Shown here in pieces: positions 1-8,584 of a stretch of DNA of 64,000 bases. This DNA comes from Ampelomyces quisqualis (lineage: Eukaryota > Ascomycota > Dothideomycetes > Pleosporales > Phaeosphaeriaceae), in the NCBI GenBank assembly GCA_018398575.1, contig JAGTXZ010000002.1, forward strand, positions 2,812,025 to 2,876,024. The letters are read 5' to 3'. The position numbers and the translations under genes were made by a program. Under the pieces are notes generated by a model. The model did not search any database. It saw only the letters and a program-made list of their open reading frames with translations, and had not been told where the DNA came from. How positions within the stretch are numbered: the first letter of the stretch is position 1; each line of letters opens with the position of its first letter.

Positions 1-957
1 ACTACAACAGGGCCACGTCCGTTCACATTGCTGACGTTATTGCGGGTACACACGTTCATTCAGAAACTTCGTAGGCGAAGTGGAAAGAGTGCCGGTAAGC
101 AGCCAAATAGAGCAACCAGAATGGAACTAAGCGTCGAAACACTGGCACCTGCATCGAGCGTAATTGGAAGCAGGCCACATCCAACTGGAACGACTGGTGG
201 CATCAGCATCGTCACACCCCCCGGTAGCCACACAGACGTCCTTTCGAGCTCATCAGACGGAAGTAGCAACGACTTCTCAACATCAACTCCCGTCGCTCAA
301 CAGCAACAGTGGCAGACTGACAGGAACAAACACAGCATACTGGCATCGCGATGGCATTACCCCCATGAGGAAGCGAGACCCGTCCGGCCAAGTCTTTCGC
401 AGCATGCATCCATCAAGCGAACTTTGACCAAAAGACCAGATGCCCAAGCTCATCATGTTCCCAGTCCAACGACCACCGGTCCTTCCCAAGCAGCAGAAGG
501 CACCGCACGAAGACGCGTATACTCGACGACGCTCGCGTCGGACGTTCCACAAGTCTACGTCCCAACCCGCACCCGCCCGCCTTCATTTCAACTCGCTCCA
601 AGTCCAAGTCCAAGTGCAAGTGCAAGTGCAAGTCCTCCATGCTCCACGGCAGGACACATGTCGACTAGCACGCCCTGTTCTCGACGCCCCCGTACTCGAG
701 ATGCAGGCTGGGCAATGCATTGGCTCGCACCCGCTTCTGAAGACGAGGGCCAGATCCTGACGGAAAACATGATGTTCAGCATGTCGCCGCTTGTATCCCG
801 GGAGAATGTAGCGGATTGTCCGCCTACGCGCGCATGCGCAAGCGCAGGCGGAGGAGGAGAGTTGAGGTTCGATATGAGGCGGCGGCGGGGGATGGTGAAT
901 TGTGCGGTTTGGGTGGAGGGGTTGAGGGACGGGATAGTGGTGGACGAGGAGGAGTAG
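1..957 (+). CDS. Hypothetical low-complexity protein, 3' part (5' end outside window)
   Basis: The frame is open from base 1 to the TAG at 955-957 and has no convincing start, so this is probably the last exon or 3' part of a gene entering from the left (at least 318 residues). Most of it is rich in Ser, Pro, Thr and Arg and looks disordered, including an SPSPSASASAS run encoded by a 6-bp direct repeat near 600-635. The last ~90 residues look more ordered: a segment with GWAMHWLAPASEDEGQ, then FDMRRRRGMVNCAVWVEGLRDG, and an acidic end DEEE. I do not recognise the family. It converges on the GPI-protein gene. The opposite-strand frame at 588-1127 is proline-rich and looks like a shadow. That the locus is coding is likely; the exact structure is uncertain. 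Confidence 0.55.
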   Translation, partial: TTTGPRPFTLLTLLRVHTFIQKLRRRSGKSAGKQPNRATRMELSVETLAPASSVIGSRPHPTGTTGGISIVTPPGSHTDVLSSSSDGSSNDFSTSTPVAQQQQWQTDRNKHSILASRWHYPHEEARPVRPSLSQHASIKRTLTKRPDAQAHHVPSPTTTGPSQAAEGTARRRVYSTTLASDVPQVYVPTRTRPPSFQLAPSPSPSASASASPPCSTAGHMSTSTPCSRRPRTRDAGWAMHWLAPASEDEGQILTENMMFSMSPLVSRENVADCPPTRACASAGGGGELRFDMRRRRGMVNCAVWVEGLRDGIVVDEEE

Positions 958-1532
958 GATTCAGGATGGCGTGGATGTGGGGGCGAGGAAGTGGGGGCGA
1001 GGAAGTGGGATGGCCTGTGGTAGTTTGGGACGTATGGATTGGGAGGGATTGGTTTGAAAAATATCGCTTTGTTTGATTTGGGTTTGGCACATACCATGAG
1101 TGTATAGAGTGGGAAAACATGTTTCACCTTCTAGTTCGACTCGGTCATGGCCAGGTCACGTCTTTGGACGAAAGTGGGACCCTTGTCAAAAAGCATCACG
1201 TCAGCAAGACCCATGTCGAGCTTCTGTTGGTGATGATGGAGATGATCAACATGTCATGGTAGATTTACATTACACTCCAGCACCCTGATTCCCGTACGCC
1301 AGCGCTCAGCCCAAGTTGAAAGCGGTGACATATGCAAAAGACCAAAGTCGTGCAGTGACGACGTGTAAATGGTAGATGAAAAGAGCGAATCGGGCCCGGA
1401 AAAGGCTAGGTGAAAAGGAACGTGGTGATACCAAACGCTATGCATGGAAGAACAAGTCGAGAGATGCGGAGAGATGCGAAGAGATGCCGAGCATGTGGTG
1501 GAGAGATGACGATGAGTCGGGGGCCTGGAAAA
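958..1532. other. Convergent intergenic region
   Basis: This lies between two genes that converge here. G-rich runs occur at about 960-1010. I see no credible gene, RNA gene or repeat. It presumably holds both 3' UTRs and termination sites, but no clear polyadenylation signal stands out. Confidence 0.5.
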
Positions 1533-2276
1533 TTACAACAAGAGGGCAAAGCCCAGAAACACACTGCCGCACAGCGCAGCGAGTGTCATGCCTGCGGTGG
1601 GGACGAAGAGGCCAGTCGCAGCGCCGCCCTGGGAGCCTACGCTGGGAAAGCCCGTGGCTTGCGAGCCAGGGAAGCCAGACGCCGGGACGCGGTTCGTGCC
1701 CGATGGTGTAGCGCTCGCGGTGGACATGGTGGGCATGGACGTATTGCCCAAGTAAGGGGACTGCGCACCACATGGATGATCGGCACTATGGCCAGATTGT
1801 CAGTCGTTGCGCCAGGGAGAGTGGGGTCGAGGAAATGTGAGGGCGTACCGGCACTTATCGGCGCACGCATTCCCGCCCGTGCCGCAGTTCGCAACGCACT
1901 GCGTGCCCCACGCCTGGCAGATGTAAAACGGCAGTGTCTGGCTGTACTGCGTGATGTTGGGCGAAACACCGTTGTCGCAGACGCAGCTGTAGGTGAGGGT
2001 GTCGGCGTCGCATTCGTTGTCAGCGGTGGTCATGGTGGTGATGCCGGGCTGTTGGAGGCAGATGAGGGGGCATTGGGCGCGCTGGTTGGAGCACCATGCT
2101 TCTGGGGGGGGGTGTTAGCCGTGCTGGTGTGTGAGGTAGGGTCATGGATACGTACGCCGGTCGGTCGAGGACACGCTTTCGGGGTCGATGCGGTAGGGGT
2201 AGTTGTTCTGGGGCGTGGCCTGGCCGGCCGAGAGGCTGGTGAGGGCGGCGACGCTGAGGGTAACGGCGGAGCGCAT
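1533..2276 (-). CDS. Secreted GPI-anchored cysteine-rich protein, DUF7707 type (3 exons)
   Basis: Exons are 2276-2156, 2101-1849 and 1785-1533. Introns are 54 and 63 nt, GTACGT...CAG and GTACGC...TAG, with CTAAC and CTGAC branch motifs. The spliced protein is 208 residues. It starts with a signal peptide (MRSAVTLSVAALTSL, cleavage likely after GQA near residue 20). A domain with 12 cysteines follows, spaced like the fungal DUF7707 family: WCSNQRAQCPLIC, then TYSCVCDNG, then CQAWGTQCVANC and DHPCGAQ. Next comes a Ser/Thr/Gly-rich linker. The C-terminus is hydrophobic (about 20 residues, no charged tail), as expected for a GPI anchor signal. The protein should sit on the outer plasma membrane or wall; its molecular role is unknown. 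Without splicing, the cysteine domain and anchor fall in different frames, so the intron model is well supported. Confidence 0.9.
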
Positions 2277-2872
2277 GGTGATGGGGGGGGGGGGGTATTG
2301 GTAATGGAGAAGGGATAATTGTCGGGGAGTCGGTCGAAGAAGCAAGATCAAGGTATTACAAAACAGTAGACGGTTAGCGAGAGGCAGATGTCAGCAAGCG
2401 TGAAAGCGCGAGGTTCTTCACGGGCGCAGCGAGTGTGGGCGCGGGCAAGGACGACGATCGATGAGGCCGGCGGCGGGGGCGAGTTACCTTAAATACATAT
2501 CAAGGGCGAAGTGACAGAAGGGACGGGAGCTATGCCGCTAGCGGATATGGAGGCGGGTCTGTTCCACGCCAGCTCCTATTGAACTTCATTCTGGCTGCCG
2601 CTCTGGCTCCTTCGGTGTCAGACTGCCGAGTGGTGTGCATTATTGCTGCCGCCAGTTGAAGGACGTAGCACCGTAGCAAGGGCGGACGAGGCACAAAATG
2701 TTTTGGCCGCGCATCGTCGGCACGCAGGGATTCGGCTACCGCTTTGGCCCCCCAACCACTCCTTCACCCGCTTTCTGCCGGCTTCCCACACACCCTCCCT
2801 CTCCTGCCCCTCCCTCTCCTACCCCTCCCCTCCCCTCCCCTCCCCTCCCTTCTCTGACGCTACTGTAAATGG
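2277..2872. promoter_or_regulatory. Shared divergent promoter region
   Basis: This region separates the divergent GPI-protein gene and the YPT35-like gene. On the minus side there is a G homopolymer at about 2284-2296, just upstream of the start codon. A TATA-like TATTTAA (minus strand) lies near 2497-2503, about 220 nt upstream of that start. The plus side is dominated by the pyrimidine tract listed separately. No gene is evident. Function is inferred from position only. Confidence 0.4.
2782..2851 (+). promoter_or_regulatory. CT-rich tract upstream of YPT35-like gene
   Basis: About 70 nt of almost pure pyrimidine on the plus strand, made of CTCCC and CCCCT units, ends about 20 nt before the ATG at 2873. 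CT-rich stretches near transcription start sites are common in filamentous-fungal promoters, so this probably marks the core promoter or 5' leader. Confidence 0.5.
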
Positions 2873-3659
2873 ATGGAGCCGGCGAGCTTGCCAACTGCCA
2901 CCACCCACTGCGCTGCGTCGCCGGCTCGTCATGGGCCACCCGAGCGGAGCAGCGTAGTCCCGCCCTACTGGCAGCGCCATGAGCGGCATCCCAGCCGCAT
3001 GAGCTCCTACTCCACCGACAACGGCCATGCCACGCCCATTTCGCTCGAGGACCACACTGCCGAGGGCTCGGAGCAGTGCCGGGTGCTGTGGGCCAAGGCT
3101 GTCACGATAGACGATTGCGTGGTTGTCAGCGGGACGGCACCCGCATTGGGCGCCTATGTTGTCTGGAACTGCACGGTTGAGACGCTCCATGTAAGTCGCG
3201 GATTGCAGCGAGTGTCCACGACTGATGGTGCATGCAGGGTGGTCCGATGAAGATACGCAAGAGGTGGGCCGTGTCTCCCGACAGTTGCCGGCGACTTTGC
3301 TGATGGGGCCCTGCAGATACTCGGAATTCGAGGCCCTGCACCAGCAACTTGTCCAGACATTTCCCCATGCCGTGAGCTCCATGCCGCAGTTCCCACCCAA
3401 GTCGCTCATATGTAAGTCACATGACCTGAGCCAGCCAAGGCCCTGCCCCGCCCGTCGCTCGGATCGGCTGCTAACCGTCGCCCCATAGCTCGATTCAGAC
3501 CCAGATTCCTCGAGAGGCGCAAGGTATCGCTCGGCCACTGGCTCAAGTCGGTTGTATCCATGGGAGGCGAGTGGATAGGCACTGACTGTTTTTAGCTGCG
3601 TTCTGCTGAACCCGGAGTTTGCTGGGTCGCCCGTGTTGAAAGACTTTCTGTTCTTGTAG
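2873..3659 (+). CDS. YPT35: YPT35-like PX-domain endosomal/vacuolar protein (5 exons)
   Basis: Exons are 2873-3190, 3238-3263, 3317-3411, 3489-3546 and 3596-3659. They join in frame to 186 residues ending at the TAG at 3657-3659. All introns are GT-AG and 47-77 nt; the last starts GTCGGT and has a CTGAC branch. A short N-terminal region contains PPYWQRH. The PX domain fills about residues 60-185. It has the basic IRKRYSEF motif (residues 112-119), the FPPKS proline loop (140-144), FRPRFLERR (149-157) and the C-terminal LLNPEFAGSPVLKDFLF. PX domains of this group bind PI3P. Yeast Ypt35 is an endosome/vacuole adaptor that recruits Vps13. I see no unmistakable Vps13-binding motif here, so that role is inferred from homology. 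A small inverted-repeat element begins about 40 nt after the stop codon. Confidence 0.9.
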
Positions 3660-3960
3660 CTACCTGGATCTTTTTTTTCGCCAGGCCGCTGGCTCGAGTC
3701 TACCGTATTAATCCGTGAGGAGGAGCCGAGCTAGCGTGCGGCCCCGAGTCGGCCCCGAGTCGGCCCCGAAGATTTGAGCTAGTCAGAACATCTGCACCAA
3801 GGACCAGCCACGCACTGCCACAATAGCTGCAATTAGCCATTGGCTCAGCCTTCGGGGCCGTGCGCTAGCTTGGCTCCTCACAAATTAATACGGTATTTGT
3901 ACGGAGTACGGAGTAGCTACTTCTGTGATCTTGTCTTCGCCAGGCCACTGGCTCGAGTCT
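3656..3960. repeat. Imperfect 45-48-bp direct repeat flanking the inverted-repeat element
   Basis: The segments 3656-3700 and 3913-3960 both read GTAGCTAC, a GATCTT core, then TTCGCCAGGCC and CTGGCTCGAGTC. They differ by single-base changes and a few inserted bases. The left copy begins within the YPT35 stop codon. The repeats bracket the 195-bp element, so the insertion or an earlier event duplicated its flank. Confidence 0.75.
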
Positions 3961-4231
3961 GTTTGGCTACTGTCATCTTGCCGTCGCCAAGCCCAAGCCC
4001 AAGGTTGATTGGACATGTTGTACGTACTCGGTATCTGGGTTCCACCTCGGTGTTGGCTGCCAAACAAATCAAACAAGTGCCCCATTCTCCCCCCGTACGA
4101 GATAGACAGTCGGTTGGTGAAGCTGCGATCGAGGCAAAGTGCCGTTGTCTGTCGGCGGCCGAGCGCGGCCACGCAGCGCGCAGTGACTGAAAGATGACCC
4201 GCCGGAACGCGCAACACCCCCAGCAAACATC
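3660..4231. other. Intergenic region holding a small transposable element
   Basis: This lies between the YPT35-like stop and the SAS4-like start. It contains the element at 3701-3895 and an imperfect direct repeat on either side of it. Next to the element is TACGGAGTACGGAGTA at about 3900-3916. The last 250 nt have no gene and probably form the SAS4-like promoter. Confidence 0.5.
3701..3895. mobile_element. MITE-like 195-bp inverted-repeat element with TA ends
   Basis: The first ~45 bases (TACCGTATTAAT, TGAGGA, GCC, AGCTAGCG, CGGCCCCGA) recur as the reverse complement at the right end, with one 3-nt gap and only C/T or G/A differences. The ends are TA, as expected for a Tc1/mariner or Fot1/pogo target duplication. 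The interior is non-coding and carries three tandem copies of an 11-bp unit GGCCCCGAGTC near 3741-3770. This fits a non-autonomous DNA transposon. The superfamily is inferred from the TA ends only. Confidence 0.75.
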
Positions 4232-5380
4232 ATGGCCCACGTCGCGTCGTCCACGGCGGACACGCTGCTTGCTGCCCGCCCCAACGCGCGCACCTCGAGG
4301 CCGCCGACCAAGCCCGCCGTCACACAGCCACAAGGCGGGCTGCTCCGCATCGCCAATGGCGTCTCCTCCACACCGCGGCCCGCCACCGACAAGAGGAGCC
4401 TGCGGAGCCACGACGGCGGGTCGCGGCTCAAGTCGGACCTGGCCACGTACTTTTCCAGCTACGGCGACATCATCGCGGGCGTGCCGAAGCCGGCAGAACT
4501 TCTGCACTGCCACACCCCCATAGGCATTGTCGACGAGCCCGCCAGGACCCCGGCCCCCGTGTCGCCGCGCAAACGCAAGGCCGCCTCTCCAGCGCCCGCG
4601 CCGTCCTCGACAGCCTTCCACGCCCTCGACTATGCCAGCTCGTACAGCGCCCTCCCCGCCAATCACGCCGACTCCGATCCCCTCGCCGACGCCGTGTACC
4701 TCGTCCCGCACCGACGCGCCGAGCGCAAAGAGAAGCAGCTCCGCAACATTGAAAAGGAGCGCGCCATGCACGAGAAGGCCCAGCTAGAGCGCCTGCTCGA
4801 TGGTTTGCAAGGCCCCGACTGGCTCAAGGTCATGGGCATCACGGGCGTTACCGACGGCGAGCGCAAAGACTGGGAACCCAAGCGCGACTTCTTCGTCAAG
4901 GAAGTCGAAGCCCTCGTTGACAAGTTCCGCGTCTGGAAGGAGGAGGAGAAGCGTCTACGGGCAGAAAAAGAAGCCGCCCTCGCCGTGCAAGACGACGACG
5001 ACGACGACGAAGAAGGCGAAGAATCCGACGCGTCTGCCACCCCCGCTCCCAATGGTCGATACGAACAGCAATCGTCAAAACCAAGGACACCTGTTCCGCG
5101 ACGCCCTCCGCGGCCACACGGCTTCTTACTACCCTTCATACCACCTGAACCAACTGTCCCCTTCCAATCCTTCTACTCCAAGCCCCATCTCCGAGCGGCG
5201 GCGCTCGGCAAACACCGCCACGGCCGCAACGCAACCGCCTTCGGCCTACCCATTCCCGACTTTGACGAGAGAGAATTCGAGGTCCCAGACGAGTTTGTCG
5301 ACCCGCAGTTCCTCAGGGACAACGCGCGACGAAGGAGGCGACGCAAGCGCGAGAGCAAAGTCGACCAGCAGAAGGAATAG
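4232..5380 (+). CDS. SAS4-like chromatin silencing complex subunit
   Basis: Single-exon gene of 382 residues; the ATG at 4232 has an A at -3 (ATC-ATG). The diagnostic part is about residues 160-243: a charged helical stretch RRAERKEKQLRNIEKER, then QLERLLDGLQGPDWLKVMG, WEPKRDFF and KFRVWKEEEKR. This matches the fungal SAS4 (Something About Silencing 4) domain. In yeast, Sas4 bridges the Sas2 acetyltransferase and Sas5 in the complex that acetylates H4 Lys16 near telomeres. A second conserved-looking patch is SLRSHDGGSRLKSDLATYFSSYGDI (about 56-80). An acidic run lies at 254-265. The C-terminus is very basic (RRRRRRKR), consistent with nuclear localisation. The activity is inferred from homology. 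Its position near a telomere is probably coincidental. Confidence 0.85.
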   Translation: MAHVASSTADTLLAARPNARTSRPPTKPAVTQPQGGLLRIANGVSSTPRPATDKRSLRSHDGGSRLKSDLATYFSSYGDIIAGVPKPAELLHCHTPIGIVDEPARTPAPVSPRKRKAASPAPAPSSTAFHALDYASSYSALPANHADSDPLADAVYLVPHRRAERKEKQLRNIEKERAMHEKAQLERLLDGLQGPDWLKVMGITGVTDGERKDWEPKRDFFVKEVEALVDKFRVWKEEEKRLRAEKEAALAVQDDDDDDEEGEESDASATPAPNGRYEQQSSKPRTPVPRRPPRPHGFLLPFIPPEPTVPFQSFYSKPHLRAAALGKHRHGRNATAFGLPIPDFDEREFEVPDEFVDPQFLRDNARRRRRRKRESKVDQQKE

Positions 5381-6521
5381 GCCTTGTCGTGTGGAGAAGA
5401 CATATGATTGATCGGGGGTTTTTTCTTGCTATACCCCCCTTTTATTCGGGACTCGATGCACTGGTGTCTTTTTTTTCTATTGCGATAAGGAATGGGAAAT
5501 GGGATGGAATGGCATGTGTATAATAAACTAGCATCGGTCTCAATCTGATTAAGCAACGATGACCGTCGACGGGTTTCTGATTCGCCTTGCTTTTGCTCAC
5601 AGACGTGGCGTGACACGGCGAGATGGTGCATTTCATCTTCTCGTGCCCAGCCTGGACGTGACGACGACTAGAACCTGCACATGCTCTGAAAGAAACATGT
5701 ACGTGATTGCCATGAATTAGCATGCCTTCGCGTGGATGCGACTAGAGTACAGAGTACACGCTCTTCTGTTGAAGGCTTGGTTGAAGCCAATCATGCTGGC
5801 GGCATGAATGGTGTACCATAGACCCGGTACTATAGTGCAGAAGGAAATGCAGGGTCCAGACGTACAGTGTTTTTAAACCTTCAAAGTACTGGCACTGCTT
5901 TCAACCGATGAGGTTAGGAGAACCACGCACGTTCTCTTCGCGCCTTTTGCACGACCAAAAGCGGACATTTCTGCGACCCTGGCGCAAAGTCTTGCTGCCT
6001 CAATATGGCCCTCCATGCGTCTCAAAGGTGCAGAAGCGAGGTCGGACTTGACACCGAATCGGAGCGCGCCACCACATGCTTGGCATCAGAAGGCTATCGA
6101 GATGGCCACGTTCCTGGTGCATGGGTTTTGCGCGGGATCCAATACGAAATCGTCACCTGCGAAGCTTTGTCTGTCACAGATTGCAGATCATTTTTCGCAG
6201 TCCATTTGTGTCGCACCGCCACTCGACTTGCGTTGTCGAGGCAACTTTTGACTCTTCGGAGTCACGGTGGTGGTGGTGTTTAGTCAGCGGGCGGCGTGCG
6301 CGGCCACAAACATTCGTCACTTCCAGGAGTCGCCATGGCACGCGCCTTTCATCTCAAACACCTCAATTGCTCGGTACCTAGCTAGGTCATAGCGGCAATG
6401 GGACTACATCGGCGCGCAAACATCGCTTGAAGGGTGGAACAAAGCCGCTCCGATCCGGCGTCATCTGGCAAGCAAGCACTGGCTGGCGACTTGCTCCGTC
6501 GCCAGAATCTCAACCTCAGCC
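5381..6521. other. Intergenic region upstream of the ZIP transporter gene
   Basis: This 1.1-kb stretch holds the 3' end of the SAS4-like gene (T-rich runs at about 5418-5475) and the promoter of the ZIP gene. Short frames at 6005-6283 and 6076-6381 have no domain and overlap each other, so I do not call them. One near-match to a zinc-responsive element is listed separately. Confidence 0.45.
5877..5887. promoter_or_regulatory. Candidate zinc-responsive element
   Basis: ACCTTCAAAGT matches 10 of 11 positions of the yeast Zap1 consensus ACCTTNAAGGT. It lies about 635 nt upstream of the ZIP transporter start. One imperfect match in 1.1 kb can occur by chance. It matters only because the downstream gene could be zinc-regulated. 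Confidence 0.2.
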
Positions 6522-8008
6522 ATGTTCGATGGCCGCTCCCTAACAGGCAAGTGACCCGTGGACCATCAGACCTGACGGTGGCGTTCGGTGACTGACTGGG
6601 ATGTTGGGATTCAGACCTCTCCTATGCTGAGATTCCCACGCACCTGCTTCGAGCCGAGCTGCAGCGAAGACAGGACCGACCGACTTGCGGCACAAAGGGG
6701 GCAAGAGGCCACTACAACACGTCCCTTCACGTGTTTGCCCTGGTTCTGATACTCGTGTTGAGTACGGCTGGTGAGCAATTTGGGTGTTGATTGCTGAGGG
6801 CAGAGTTGGTGCTGATGTTGTTCCAAGCGTGCTCCTTTCCGGTCATCGTGAAGCGTTTCCCAGGCGTCCCAGTACCCCATCAGTTCCTCTTTCTATCACG
6901 ACACTTCGGGACCGGTGTCCTCATCGCAACCGCCTTCGTTCACCTCCTACCGACTGCTTTCGAATCGCTCACCGATCCATGTCTGCCTCGCTTTTGGAAC
7001 CAAGGCTACTCGGCTATGCCGGGCTTGATCGCCATGACGTCGGTCTTCGTCGTGGTAGGCATAGAGATGGTCTTCGCGTCCAGGGGAGCGGGACATGTCC
7101 ATTCGACAGACTACGAAAGCCTGCGTCCTGGCCATCAAGGCGCTGCCCCAAGGCCGCCACACAAGAGAAGCCATAGCTTCGGGAGGTACAGCAATCGAAG
7201 CTTATCAGCCAATGGCCATGTACCTGCCATTATGCTGCACCATGTGGGCTCTTCAGACAACCTACTGGCCGGACGATCACCTTCGCTCGCATCTCCGATG
7301 ACGCCCATGGTTCCCGATGCTACAGATCGCGCAGGGCGAGATTCCATGGACAGCGACAACGACGCTGGTCTGGACTTGAGACTCGAGGAACTGGGTACGC
7401 GGGACGTCGAAGACGAAGAGGATGACTCTGAATTACTACCACATGCCCGTCCTCGCAAGCAGGCCCCTTTGCCTCTCGATCAGTCCGCTGATCAGCCTGA
7501 AATGACAGAGGCGCAGAATCAGAAGCAATTATTGCAATGTCTTCTCCTCGAAGCAGGCATTCTTTTCCACAGTATATTCATTGGCATGGCTTTGTCAGTA
7601 GCCACAGGCACCTCATTTGCCGTGCTTCTGGTAGCCATCTCTTTCCATCAGACCTTTGAAGGCTTTGCCCTCGGATCGAGGATTAGCGCTATTCAATTCC
7701 CCGCCGGATCCTTGAAACCTTGGTTGATGGCTTTGGCCTATGGCACCACGACTCCAATCGGCCAATCTATAGGGCTCGCGATTCACACATTGTACGACCC
7801 CGCCAGTCAAATTGGCTTACTGACCGTCGGTTTCATGAACGCCATTTCAAGTGGACTACTCCTATTCGCTGGCCTTGTCGAACTTCTTGCCGAGGACTTT
7901 CTTAGCGATGGGAGCTATGTTACCTTGCGCGGAAAGCGCCGGTTGCAAGCTTGTGCAAGTGTCGTTGGCGGTGCAGGGCTTATGGCATTGGTTGGCGCAT
8001 GGGCATAG
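6522..8008 (+). CDS. ZIP-family zinc/iron plasma-membrane transporter (3 exons)
   Basis: Exons 6522-6546, 6615-6770 and 6828-8008 join in frame to 453 residues. Intron 1 appears to be GC-AG (GCAAGT...TTCAG, CTGAC branch); intron 2 is GTGAGC...CAAG. The second exon supplies transmembrane segment 1 (HVFALVLILVLSTA, residues 47-60), which continues over the splice into ACSFPVIVKRF. Without it the long frame lacks TM1. ZIP signatures follow: HFGTGVLIATAFVHLLP (about 87-103), a His-containing and then long acidic cytoplasmic loop (GHVH at about 149, loop to about 290), HSIFIGMALS (308-317) in TM4 and HQTFEGFALGSRI (334-346) in TM5, with the conserved metal-binding His and Glu. Eight membrane segments are expected. 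It imports Zn2+ or Fe2+; the substrate is not settled by sequence. It converges on the P450 gene. Confidence 0.88.
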
Positions 8009-8584
8009 TTGCTGTGTCGAGCAAGGCATTTCATCTGTGCTGCAAGTGCCCGGCAGTGGCTGAGTTGGTGCTGCTGAGCTGCCTTCTAATCATAATTCAA
8101 CATCCCATACTCCTTACCACCCCCACGGACCTCCATCTATGCATCACTTTCATCATTGGACACAACTCGCGTAGTGATGGGGAAGACATCGTGGTATAAT
8201 GTAATGTCCAGCTCGCCTGATCTTTTCGCATGATTCAATTAGGTCACAATGTCTATTCCAGGTTGTCAACTTCCTTTGACCTGATATTCTGTATTCATAC
8301 GAGTCTGCAAATGACATTCAACCACATGAACAAGTTTGAATAATGTCTATTCCGACCATTATTTGACGGGAAGAATCCGAGCATGGACCTGGCAGCATGC
8401 ACAACGGTGAATGCAGCACTACTCGGACCCAACCGGGTTTTACTAAAATAAGACTAAAAGAGATTTTTGCACGGGCTGGTTGCTTGCAAAAACGACAGGG
8501 TCGCCAGTGGGCCCGAGTAGTCAAGGAGATAAGCAACCGATATCGACCGTCAACGCAGTTGAACCCCACTTCGCCTTGGCCACC
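8009..8584. other. Convergent intergenic region
   Basis: This lies between the ZIP and P450 stop codons. The short frames on both strands have no recognisable domain. It probably holds both 3' UTRs. I see no repeat or RNA gene. Confidence 0.5.

Noticed and set aside
588..1127. Minus-strand proline-rich frame of 179 codons
   Set aside because: It overlaps the better-supported plus-strand coding frame, has no domain and looks like an antisense shadow.
6005..6381. Overlapping short plus-strand frames upstream of the ZIP gene
   Set aside because: No domain, frames overlap one another, and no splice structure joins them to a neighbour.
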